From contig NZ_JACHIP010000002.1 of the NCBI RefSeq assembly GCF_014203275.1, positions 930,001-994,000 of the forward strand: a stretch of 64,000 nt of DNA. The letters run 5' to 3'. A program made the translations under genes and the position numbers. Positions 16,527-24,575 of the stretch are shown in pieces. This DNA comes from Granulicella aggregans. GTDB taxonomy: Bacteria > Acidobacteriota > Terriglobia > Terriglobales > Acidobacteriaceae. The notes under the pieces were generated by a model, which was given only the letters and a program-made list of their open reading frames with translations, was not told the DNA's origin and ran no database searches. How positions within the stretch are numbered: the stretch's first letter is position 1; every line of letters begins with the position of its first letter.

Positions 16527-19364
16527 ATGATCTGGCCATTGAACCGAACGCTAACGCTCGGCCTCGCATCCCTGTGCATCGCATTCCTTCCTCAGACCGT
16601 GCAGGGAGAAGAGAGATCAAGCCGTGGACGGCCCGGACCAGATCTGAACTCCATTACTACTGCGCTCGAAGCCCACAATTTATTGGCCACTGAAGCTGCA
16701 AGGGGCCGGGAGATCAAACTGCGCGGAGTTGTCACCTACTCCGACGTTCACCAGGACCGCCGCCGCGCGTTCTTCTTTCTGCATGACGCCAGCGGAAGCA
16801 TCTTCGTGACCCTTCCGAGTGAATCTGTTCCTATACCGCCGGGCACCTTGGTGAGCGTCAAGGGGCAAAGCGCCTTGGGCGACTACGCGCCCATCATCTC
16901 CCACCCACAGGTCGAGGAGATCGGACACGCCCCGCTTCCGGCCCTCGCTCCTTCGGTCAGCCTGACCCGGCTGCTCACCGGCGAAGAAGACGGCCAGTGG
17001 GTTGAAGTAGAGGGGGTCGTTCGCTCCGTCTACGAGGATGATTTCAATGTCCTCATCCAACTCGCGATGAGGGACGGCGTGCTCTCCGTCACTCTGCCGC
17101 GCAAGCTTTCCAGCAACTACAAAGGACTGGTCGATTCGCGAGTCAAGATTCACGGAAATGCCGCCCCGATGTTCAATGGCGATCGCCAGATGATCGGAGC
17201 CCGGCTCTTCACTCCCGACACCCCGCAGATAGAGATCATTGAGCCTGGCCCGGCTAATCCCTTCGAGGTCCCCGCGCGGCAGGTCGGAATGCTCTCTCGC
17301 TTTAATCCAATGTCGTCGCTTCCTCGACGGGTCCACGTGCAGGGGCGCGTCACCCTGATGTGGCCGAGAAGCTTGCTCTGTGTGCAGGACGCCACACACG
17401 GAATCTGCGCTCAGACCACACTGACAACGCCGATCGCGTTGGGAACAGTCGCTGACGTTGTGGGTTTCGTCGAGACTGTCGGAAGCGTGCCCTCGCTGAC
17501 CGACGCGGTTTTCAAGGCGGCCCAACGAGCGCACGGAGAAGCGCCGAAGCTGGCCACCCCGTCCAGGGTAGACGCCGAGACTGCGCTGCAAAGCTCGTTC
17601 GGATCGGAGCTGATCGAAGTCGACGCGGAGCTGATCGGTCGCAATCCTGCTGCGGCCGACACGACCCTGATCCTATCGTCGGGCGGCTTCGTCTTTGAAG
17701 CGATCCTTCCGCGAAGCCTCGACGGGGACGCATCGAAGGCGCTGCGAATTGGCAGCCGGCTCCGCGTAACCGGTATCTGTTCCATTCAGATCGACGATCA
17801 GCGCAGCGCTCGCCAAGGAGGCCCCGCCGCCCGGAAATCATTCCGCATCCTTATGCGATCGCCCGGGGACGTGCTGCTGTTGAGTGCCCCCTCATGGTGG
17901 ACACCATCGCACACCCTAATCGTACTGACTGCGATCCTGACCGCGACCTTGCTTGTCCTCGGATGGGTCATCGTACTTACCGGCAAGCTGAGACGTCAGA
18001 AGGGCCTTATCCAGGATAGTGAGGAGCAGTTTCGCCACCTGGCCCAGCACGACTCGCTCACCGGCCTTCCTACACGCGCTCTCCTCCGTGATCGCCTCAC
18101 CATCGCCATCGAGCGGGCAAGGCGATCCCAGACCGGCATTGGACTACTCATGCTGGACCTCGACCGCTTCAAGCAGATCAACGACTCGCTGGGCCATCAT
18201 GCTGGCGACCAGGCGCTCAAGGTCTCTGCGCGCCGAATCTGCCAGTCTGTCCGGGCCAGCGATACCGTCGCCCGCATCAGCGGCGACGAGTTCATCGTGC
18301 TGATCACCGACCTCAACGATCCAAAAGAAGTCGAGCTGGTCGCCGCCAAGATCGTCTCCACGCTCTCCGCGCCTTTTCGCGTCGGCAATCGCGAGGTCCC
18401 GCTCTCCGCGAGCGTTGGTGTCTGCATGGCATTCGGTGACGCCCTTGAAGCCGACTCCCTGATGAAGATGGCCGACACCGCCATGTACCACGCGAAGGCG
18501 CGCGGCCGAAACTGCTTCCAGATCTACAGCGCCGACATGGACCAGGCGACAAAGACCTATCAGCGACTGCGCAGCGGCCTGGAGCGCGCGCTCGCCGCAA
18601 ACGAGTTCGAGATCCACTATCAACCGCTCGTCGACTTCAAGACCCGCGAACTTACCGGCTTCGAGGCACTCCTCCGCTGGCGCAGCCAGGAGCTTGGCCT
18701 CGTAATGCCCACGGAATTCATCCCAGTCGCCGAGGAGTCCGGCCTCATCGTCTCTATCGGCGAGTGGGTGCTGCGCCAGGCCTGCCATGAGATCGGTCTG
18801 CTCGAAACTCAGCTGGGCCGTCGCTTCCTTCTGGCTGTCAATCTGTCGCCGCGCCAGATTCAGCAGTTCGGCCTGCCCGAGATGGTGAGCCGCTGCCTCG
18901 AGGAGTCCCGCCGCGATCCCGAATCGATCGAGCTTGAGATCACCGAGAGCATCCTCATGAACGACTCCTCATCGACCCAGAACTCTCTTATCGAGATGCG
19001 TGGGATGGGCGTTCGGCTCGCCATCGACGACTTTGGGGTCGGCTTCTCCAGCCTCTCCTACATCACCCGCTTCTCCATCGACCGCATCAAGATCGACCGC
19101 TCCTTCGTGATGAAGTGCATGACAGAAGACACCAGCCTCGCCGTCATCCGAGCCATGGTCGCGATGGCGCACGGCCTCTCCATGACCGTGGTCGCCGAAG
19201 GTGTAGAGACCGCGGAAGAGTTTCACTTCCTCGGCTTTGAGGGCTGCGATACCGCACAAGGCTACTACTTGAGCCGCCCGGTGCCAGCTGCCGAGCTGAT
19301 CCCTCTCGTTCATAGGCTGGACGATTGGGCGGGGACCCAGACTTTGACTGCCAAGGCGGTCTAA
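16527..19364 (+). CDS. Membrane GGDEF-EAL protein with periplasmic OB-like sensor
   Basis: Bifunctional c-di-GMP enzyme of 945 residues. A signal peptide or first membrane segment is followed by about 430 periplasmic residues holding OB-fold-like repeats (KLRGVVTYSDVHQDRRR, IFVTLPSESV, HVQGRVTLMWPRSLLCVQDA). One transmembrane helix lies at about 462-484. The GGDEF domain has DSLTGLPTR, LDRFKQINDSLGHHAGD and the signature SGDEF (about 585-589), with an intact inhibitory site RASD five residues before it. The EAL domain has EALLRW (713), NLSPRQI, ELEITESILM, AIDDFGVGFSSLSYI, DRIKIDRSFV and AEGVETAEE, so all metal and catalytic residues appear present. Both activities are therefore possible. The ligand of the sensor part is unknown. 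Confidence 0.92.
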   Translation: MIWPLNRTLTLGLASLCIAFLPQTVQGEERSSRGRPGPDLNSITTALEAHNLLATEAARGREIKLRGVVTYSDVHQDRRRAFFFLHDASGSIFVTLPSESVPIPPGTLVSVKGQSALGDYAPIISHPQVEEIGHAPLPALAPSVSLTRLLTGEEDGQWVEVEGVVRSVYEDDFNVLIQLAMRDGVLSVTLPRKLSSNYKGLVDSRVKIHGNAAPMFNGDRQMIGARLFTPDTPQIEIIEPGPANPFEVPARQVGMLSRFNPMSSLPRRVHVQGRVTLMWPRSLLCVQDATHGICAQTTLTTPIALGTVADVVGFVETVGSVPSLTDAVFKAAQRAHGEAPKLATPSRVDAETALQSSFGSELIEVDAELIGRNPAAADTTLILSSGGFVFEAILPRSLDGDASKALRIGSRLRVTGICSIQIDDQRSARQGGPAARKSFRILMRSPGDVLLLSAPSWWTPSHTLIVLTAILTATLLVLGWVIVLTGKLRRQKGLIQDSEEQFRHLAQHDSLTGLPTRALLRDRLTIAIERARRSQTGIGLLMLDLDRFKQINDSLGHHAGDQALKVSARRICQSVRASDTVARISGDEFIVLITDLNDPKEVELVAAKIVSTLSAPFRVGNREVPLSASVGVCMAFGDALEADSLMKMADTAMYHAKARGRNCFQIYSADMDQATKTYQRLRSGLERALAANEFEIHYQPLVDFKTRELTGFEALLRWRSQELGLVMPTEFIPVAEESGLIVSIGEWVLRQACHEIGLLETQLGRRFLLAVNLSPRQIQQFGLPEMVSRCLEESRRDPESIELEITESILMNDSSSTQNSLIEMRGMGVRLAIDDFGVGFSSLSYITRFSIDRIKIDRSFVMKCMTEDTSLAVIRAMVAMAHGLSMTVVAEGVETAEEFHFLGFEGCDTAQGYYLSRPVPAAELIPLVHRLDDWAGTQTLTAKAV

Positions 19365-19409
19365 CCGCGCTCGCGTGTCTAGCAAATCATCCTGAATTAC
19401 TCTTGTCTC

Positions 19410-20264
19410 ATGCAGGAAGCAGCCCCATCCCGCACTGCCATGCGTGTCGCGTTGCGTCGGGCCGCACACCAGATCTACGACACGCCTATCGTCTTCGACG
19501 ACCCCTTCGCAATTCCCATCCTCGGGTCCGAGGGCAGGGCCGAGCTTCGCCGCACACCGGACCCAGCCCCTGATCAGAAGCAGCGACCCTTTTCTATCGC
19601 TCTGCGGGCCCATCTCGTCGCTCGCAGTCGCTACGCCGAAGATCAGCTTGCCCATGCCGTGGCTTCAGGAGCGACGCAGTATGTGCTGCTCGGCGCGGGG
19701 CTTGATACCTTCGCCTATCGCAATCCCTACCCGCATCTCCACGTCTTTGAGGTCGACCACCCGGCGACGCAGGCATGGAAGAAGGATCTACTCGCCGAAT
19801 CCGGCATGTCGGCCCCACCGCGCCTGAGTTTCACCCCCGTCGACTTCGAGCGCGAGACGGCGCTCGAGAAGCTTCAGTCCGCTGGCTTCGACCCCAGCCA
19901 AAAGACCTTTTTTGCCTGGCTAGGCGTCGTCCCCTATCTGACCCTCGATGCCTTTCGCGCCACCATCGGCTTTATCGCCAAGAGCCCCGCTGGCTCAGGC
20001 GTGGTCTTCGATTACGGCCAGCCTCGGCGCGTCCTGCCTCCACACGAACAGCTCGCGTTCGACTCCCTCGCCTCCCGCGTCGCGCTTGCGGGCGAGCCCT
20101 TCCGGCTCTGGTTCACGCCGCCTGAAGTGGCCTATGAGCTCGAAGAGTTCCGCGCCATCGAAGACATGGGTGCCGTCGAGATCAACGAGCGCTACTTCCA
20201 GAACCGTCGAGATCAACTGCAGCTTCGTGGCTCCGGCGGACGCTTCCTCACCGCCTGGCTCTAA
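19410..20264 (+). CDS. Class I SAM-dependent methyltransferase (TcmP/PPM1-like)
   Basis: 284-residue enzyme of the leucine carboxyl methyltransferase-like family, often named putative S-adenosyl-L-methionine-dependent methyltransferase. Marks include IVFDDPFAIPIL near the N-terminus, the glycine loop VLLGAGLDTFAYR, the acidic strand end HVFEVDHPATQAWKK and FFAWLGVVPYLTLDAFRATI. The natural substrate is unknown. It starts 45 bp after the GGDEF-EAL gene on the same strand and ends 8 bp before a terminator hairpin. Confidence 0.88.
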   Translation: MQEAAPSRTAMRVALRRAAHQIYDTPIVFDDPFAIPILGSEGRAELRRTPDPAPDQKQRPFSIALRAHLVARSRYAEDQLAHAVASGATQYVLLGAGLDTFAYRNPYPHLHVFEVDHPATQAWKKDLLAESGMSAPPRLSFTPVDFERETALEKLQSAGFDPSQKTFFAWLGVVPYLTLDAFRATIGFIAKSPAGSGVVFDYGQPRRVLPPHEQLAFDSLASRVALAGEPFRLWFTPPEVAYELEEFRAIEDMGAVEINERYFQNRRDQLQLRGSGGRFLTAWL

Positions 20265-20272
20265 AAAGCAAA

Positions 20273-20298
20273 ACGGCGAGACCCGAAGGCCTCGCCGT
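20273..20298. terminator. Terminator hairpin between convergent genes
   Basis: Stem ACGGCGAG / CTCGCCGT with a 10-nt loop, flanked by A-rich sequence on the left and a CTTCT stretch on the right. It lies between the methyltransferase and M28 peptidase stop codons and could serve both strands. Confidence 0.8.
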
Positions 20299-20317
20299 CT
20301 TCTGCAGCGAGGAAGAA

Positions 20318-22069
20318 TTACTTCGGCTCGACAGCGTTCGGATAGATCCCCGGAATCGGTGCCTTCGCGCCCTTCTCCAGCTCCGGATGCGGGAACGGCT
20401 TCCGCGGCATCATCGCCTCACGCTCGCTCGTGTTGTAGAGGAAGATCGCCTCAACCACCGCCGCCTGCTCGAGATCGAGCGGGTGCAGCCGGTCGTAGGT
20501 GTCCATGTCGGAGTGGTGAGTCCGCGTCTCGTAGTCCATCTCGTCCTGGATGAACTGGAAGCCCGGCAACCCCACAGCGTCATAGGAGAGATGGTCTGTT
20601 CCGCCCGTATTGCGATAGCTGATCGTGGTCACCCCCAGGTCCGCCAGAGGAGCGATCCACTGCTTGAAGATCGGTCCGATCGCGTAGTTCTCTTGTGTAT
20701 AGACACCGCGAACCTTGCCCGTGCCGTTGTCCAGGTTGTAGTACGCGTCGAGCGTCTCCCACTCCTTGGTCGTCGCCAATGCGCCCTTCTGCCGCAAAAA
20801 GCTCGGCACGCTCTCCGGCTCCTTCTCCTTCGGCTCCGCGAAGGTGCCGAAGTGCTGCTTCACATAGCCAGACGACCCGTACAGCCCCTCTTCCTCGCCC
20901 GACCACAGCGCAATCCGGATCGTCCGTTTCGGCTTGATGTCCAGCACCTTCAGAATCCGCACCGCCTCCATCGCCACAATCGAGCCCGCGCCGTTGTCTG
21001 TCGCGCCAGTCCCTGAGATCCAGCTGTCGAGATGTCCACCCACCATTACAACTTCGTTCTTCAACTTTGGATCGGTACCGGGAATCTCCGCCACAGTGTT
21101 GAAGCCGTGCTCATGGTCCCCGGTAAACTTCGCTTCGATGTTCACTTCCACTGTCACAGGCACATGCGCCTCACACATCCGCGCGAGCCGGTTATAGTGC
21201 TCAATCATCATCACTGCGTTGGGAATCGTGACCGCATTCTCCTTCTTCTGCGCGTCGCGAGCCAGGGCCGCGCCGTTGTCATCGAAGATGATTCCGGTTC
21301 CACCGCCGCTGCCGCCATCGCGGCTCGGCGTCAGAATCGCAAGCACGCCTTCCTCGGACATCAGTTTGAGGGCGGACTTCCGTAGCGCTGCAATCCGTGC
21401 CCGATCCGCGAGTGCCTTCATCAGCTCGGGCGACCCCGGAGCGTAGCGGCCACCGCTAGCCTCAAAACTCTCCATCTCTTTCAGCTCTGCGTCCGTGTAG
21501 CGCTTGAACAGTGGCTCGGTAATATCAGGCGTCGGGCGCATCGCTCCCAGCAGAACAATCTTGCCGCCTAGCTTGCCCTTGAAAGCGTCGAGCTCTTTCT
21601 CGTCCGTCAAATTGACGTAGACCACCTCGCCGGTCACTGGCCCCTTAGTCGAAGGCGACCACGGAGACGCCTCGGCCCACAGCGGCTCTGGATCAGGGCC
21701 GACCATCCGAGCCCAGGTGTTGATCTGTTGCCAGCCCATGCCGAACTCACCCCAATCTTCGAGGTGCGCGTTCGAAAGCCCAATCGTCGTCAGCGTATCG
21801 CGCGTCCAGGCATTCGCCTTCGCCATGTTCGGCGACCCGGTAAGTCGAGGCCCAATTCCCTCGGTGAGCGAGCCCGCGAACTGCATCACGTGCGAGTGCT
21901 TCAGTCCTTCTTCGCGAATCCGCGCGTACATCGTCAGGTCGATCGACTCAACCGCTGGCTGCGGCCCGTAGTACGAAGGCGTCTTATCTGCGGCGATTGC
22001 CACGCCTGTGAGCGATGCGAGCGCAGCTGCGCCAAGGCCAAAGGAAAACATCTTTGCTGCAAGGGTCAT
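20318..22069 (-). CDS. Exported M28 family zinc peptidase with PA domain
   Basis: 583-residue metallopeptidase, most like carboxypeptidase Q/aminopeptidase types of family M28. A signal peptide ends near residue 26 (GVAIAA). A protease-associated insert lies at about 140-290 (GEVVYVNLTDEKEL, GKIVLLGAM). The catalytic domain shows the cocatalytic zinc ligands: His and Asp in GGHLDSW, bridging Asp in ATDNGAG, the Glu pair in SGEEEGLYGS and the last His in GGTDHLSYD. It is predicted to trim peptides in the periplasm or outside. A second, different M28 enzyme is encoded at 50.3 kb. Confidence 0.93.
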   Translation of the reverse strand: MTLAAKMFSFGLGAAALASLTGVAIAADKTPSYYGPQPAVESIDLTMYARIREEGLKHSHVMQFAGSLTEGIGPRLTGSPNMAKANAWTRDTLTTIGLSNAHLEDWGEFGMGWQQINTWARMVGPDPEPLWAEASPWSPSTKGPVTGEVVYVNLTDEKELDAFKGKLGGKIVLLGAMRPTPDITEPLFKRYTDAELKEMESFEASGGRYAPGSPELMKALADRARIAALRKSALKLMSEEGVLAILTPSRDGGSGGGTGIIFDDNGAALARDAQKKENAVTIPNAVMMIEHYNRLARMCEAHVPVTVEVNIEAKFTGDHEHGFNTVAEIPGTDPKLKNEVVMVGGHLDSWISGTGATDNGAGSIVAMEAVRILKVLDIKPKRTIRIALWSGEEEGLYGSSGYVKQHFGTFAEPKEKEPESVPSFLRQKGALATTKEWETLDAYYNLDNGTGKVRGVYTQENYAIGPIFKQWIAPLADLGVTTISYRNTGGTDHLSYDAVGLPGFQFIQDEMDYETRTHHSDMDTYDRLHPLDLEQAAVVEAIFLYNTSEREAMMPRKPFPHPELEKGAKAPIPGIYPNAVEPK

Positions 22070-22158
22070 AACGAATGGATCTCCGTACTGGAATGGGTCG
22101 AACTATAGAAAAGATGAATGAGGGAAGAATAGCAGGGGAGTCGATGTGGACTGCGCCA

Positions 22159-22650
22159 CTACCACCCTTTAGTCCCGGGCGCGCCTTTGAACGGCCCCTT
22201 CACATGAGAGGTGATCCAACCTCCATAGAAGTCGCCGGGCTGCGGTTCAACCCGCTCGTCATCAACACAGCACTCATCCACCCGGCTGGCATAAAAAGCC
22301 AGATAGTCCTTCAACGCTGCATAGCTATTCGACGTATGCGGGTAGCTCCATGCGACATCCTGAACCAGCTTCGCTCCCGGCACCTGCAAGTCCCAATAAG
22401 TTGCTACGCCCTTATACTCGCAAAACGTCCCGCGACGTGACGACAGTCGCATGAACTCCATTGCGATGTCCTGTTGCGGAATGTAATAGACCGGAGGATG
22501 ACTTGTTTCGAGGATTCGCAGTGACTTCGATGTCTCAGCAACGGAGATACCACTATGAACGATCCTTAGCTGCCGGGCGCTTGCGTCCAGCCTCGGTGGA
22601 CGAGGATAGTCCCAGACCGACTCAGGCTGATCCTGATCCACGTTATTCAC
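22159..22650 (-). CDS. DUF427 domain protein
   Basis: 163-residue cytoplasmic protein of the DUF427 family, recognisable from ESVWDYPRPPRL, PPVYYIPQQDIAMEFM, GTFCEYKGVATYWDL and AWSYP. The start is a GTG at 22650; a second in-frame GTG lies three codons later. It follows the small membrane gene at 22685 after 34 bp on the same strand, suggesting an operon. Its biochemical role is unknown. Confidence 0.85.
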   Translation of the reverse strand: MNNVDQDQPESVWDYPRPPRLDASARQLRIVHSGISVAETSKSLRILETSHPPVYYIPQQDIAMEFMRLSSRRGTFCEYKGVATYWDLQVPGAKLVQDVAWSYPHTSNSYAALKDYLAFYASRVDECCVDDERVEPQPGDFYGGWITSHVKGPFKGAPGTKGW

Positions 22651-22684
22651 GCTTCGCCACGTCCGATCCAGCCCCTTCAGCAGT

Positions 22685-23014
22685 CTAAGCGCTCCGGGTC
22701 ATCCTGCGAACCCACAATGATCCCAGATACCCCAAGGAGACAACCAGTACCAGCACGCCGACCGGAACGCCAAGCCTCATGTAGCTGAACGAGTAGTCGA
22801 GCGTCCCATGGCCGGTCGAGTTCCACACCATAATGAACACGATGCCCGCAAAGGTTGCCGCAAAGAAGGCAGCGAAGGCCGTCGCGGTCCCCATCAGCAG
22901 GCTGGCAAACCAGCCGAGATCGCCGATTGGAACTCCAAACAACGTCGTCGAACCCGCGTTCGCCCCAACCGTACCGTGAGATGTTTGCGCTGCGCCGTTC
23001 GTCTGCATGCCCAT
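22685..23014 (-). CDS. Small two-helix membrane protein
   Basis: 109 residues with two strong hydrophobic helices (about 34-62 with WFASLLMGTATAFAAFFAAT, and 82-102 with GVPVGVLVLVVSLGYLGSLW), ending in RRMTRSA, so a positive-inside C-terminus. No family recognised. It is probably co-transcribed with the DUF427 gene. Its start codon lies only 20 bp from the start of the divergent gene at 23035, so the two promoters must overlap each other or the coding sequences. Confidence 0.7.
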   Translation of the reverse strand: MGMQTNGAAQTSHGTVGANAGSTTLFGVPIGDLGWFASLLMGTATAFAAFFAATFAGIVFIMVWNSTGHGTLDYSFSYMRLGVPVGVLVLVVSLGYLGSLWVRRMTRSA

Positions 23015-23034
23015 ACAAGATAGAATACTGCCTT

Positions 23035-23871
23035 ATGGCGGAACCGGTAAAAAGTGGATTGATGCAGGCAACAGAGATCGCACGTCAGAGCGATCTGCGC
23101 CAATCCTCCAATGGCGTACATTACACTGCCTTTGGCGAAAACAACCTTGAGAATGCCGATCTTGCTCGCATCGTCCAGGCGGTTCCGGCGACCATCGCTT
23201 CCTCATTGGGCCGTAAAGCCTATTACTTTGTGCCGCTTACGTTGATGGACAAGCCTCTGGACCTTGAGGCTTCCTTGCCGCTCTCTTCGAAGAGCGATGA
23301 CAGCGACGACCCGATGATCGCCACCACCTATACAGCGGAGTTGAGCGACCGCGCCATCTGCCACCGCGACGTCCGCTTGGCTGGCACTGCCGGCACAGCC
23401 CATGAGGCCGGCATCGATGGCGTCTTCATCTCGACTCGTCTGCTGGGCGACCGTTTTGCACTTGCATTCGAATTTTTCATCAACGTCAGTCACGCTTTCG
23501 TTGACATCGCGGGTATCCCGAAGACTTTCTCCGACCTGGTGTGGGAGCAGGCCGTCGCCGATGTCCGTGGCGAGACCAGCCGGGACGCCTTTGAGAGCCG
23601 CGAGCTCTCGAAGGCCAAGAACGTCAAGACGGATGCACGGACGCTAATCGATGAGAAGGCCCGGAACGAGTACATAGAGGCTGCCTTCTCCGATGCTGTA
23701 GCCATTTATCAGCTTTCGTTGGCGATCGACTTTGAGTACGCCGAGCTTCGCGAGCGCGACTACCCGCTGCTTGCGCCAAAAGCTCTCGCTGACCGTCTAC
23801 GCGCCGTGGCAAAGCTCTTCCCGCCCAACGAGGGATACGAGTTCGCCATTCGCTACAAGCGACGCAGCTAA
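23035..23871 (+). CDS. Conserved-looking protein of unknown function
   Basis: 278 residues from the ATG at 23035 (MAEPVKSG); an in-frame ATG at 23062 is an alternative. The longer frame to 22855 would run through the divergent gene and its promoter and was rejected. The sequence is soluble and acidic with no motif I recognise (FGENNLENADLARIVQAVPATIA, FALAFEFFINVSHAFVDIAGIP). TAGAAT sits 9 bp before the ATG with no Shine-Dalgarno sequence, which fits leaderless translation. It converges on ruvA with 4 bp between stops. Confidence 0.75.
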   Translation: MAEPVKSGLMQATEIARQSDLRQSSNGVHYTAFGENNLENADLARIVQAVPATIASSLGRKAYYFVPLTLMDKPLDLEASLPLSSKSDDSDDPMIATTYTAELSDRAICHRDVRLAGTAGTAHEAGIDGVFISTRLLGDRFALAFEFFINVSHAFVDIAGIPKTFSDLVWEQAVADVRGETSRDAFESRELSKAKNVKTDARTLIDEKARNEYIEAAFSDAVAIYQLSLAIDFEYAELRERDYPLLAPKALADRLRAVAKLFPPNEGYEFAIRYKRRS

Positions 23872-23875
23872 CCTG

Positions 23876-24472
23876 CTAACGGATGGCCGACATCGCCGCC
23901 CGGAAGAGCGCCTCAAAATCTCCCGACAGATCAGGCTCGCGCTTCAATGCAGCCTCTACGGCCTTCTCTGCCACGGGCCGCTGATAGCCGAGGTTGACCA
24001 GCGCGGAGATCGCGTCGTCGCCTGCCGCGCCATGATGCGCTATCTCATCGTCTGAAGACTGCACGGCCAGCGCCTCCAGTTTGTCCTTCAACTCCAGCAC
24101 TACTCGCTCGGCGGTCTTCTTGCCGATCCCAGGAATGCGCGTGAGCGTCGCGTGATCGCCGGAGCGGATTGCAGCTACGAGCCGCTCTGCAGAGATGCCG
24201 CTGAGCACCGTAATCGCCAGCTTGGGCCCGATGCCGGAGATAGTCAGCAGCTTCTCGAAGAGGCGCTTCTCCGTCATCTCCGCAAAGCCGAAGAGTGCGA
24301 TTTGGTCCTCGCGAACATTTGTGTAGATATGCAGTGCCGCGCTCGCACCTTCAGCCGGCAACGAGGAGAATGTTGCAACCGAGATCGCAACCTCGTAGCC
24401 CACGCCTGCGCACTCGACGACGATAAGGTTCGGTGACTTGGTAAGGAGGAGGCCGCGCAGGTGAGCAATCAT
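23876..24472 (-). CDS. ruvA: Holliday junction branch-migration protein RuvA
   Basis: Binds four-way junctions as a tetramer and guides the RuvB motor. The 198 residues show the N-terminal OB domain (MIAHLRGLLL, YTNVREDQIALFGF), two helix-hairpin-helix motifs (TISGIGPKLA and RIPGIGKKTAERVVLELKDK) and a C-terminal RuvB-binding domain (ISALVNLGYQRPVAEKAVEAAL). ruvB and ruvC are not adjacent. A terminator lies just upstream, so it is expressed apart from the receptor gene behind it. Confidence 0.97.
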   Translation of the reverse strand: MIAHLRGLLLTKSPNLIVVECAGVGYEVAISVATFSSLPAEGASAALHIYTNVREDQIALFGFAEMTEKRLFEKLLTISGIGPKLAITVLSGISAERLVAAIRSGDHATLTRIPGIGKKTAERVVLELKDKLEALAVQSSDDEIAHHGAAGDDAISALVNLGYQRPVAEKAVEAALKREPDLSGDFEALFRAAMSAIR

Positions 24473-24520
24473 CGTGACCCGATTCTAAACGCCTTGCCGG
24501 TATCCGAAGCGGCTCAAGAA

Positions 24521-24548
24521 AAGAGGCTCCGGTCTCCCGGAGCCTCTT
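24521..24548 (-). terminator. Intrinsic terminator after the 24576-28463 receptor
   Basis: A 12-bp perfect stem (AAGAGGCTCCGG / CCGGAGCCTCTT, 4-nt loop) just past the receptor stop codon. A/T-rich flanks give a short T-run on the minus strand. It insulates ruvA from receptor transcription. Confidence 0.88.
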
Positions 24549-24575
24549 CAATCATTCAATTTGCGTGACTGCGAG

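Noticed and set aside
16178-16579. 133-codon minus-strand frame in the accD-GGDEF gap
   Set aside because: No motif, overlaps the GGDEF-EAL start, no ribosome site.
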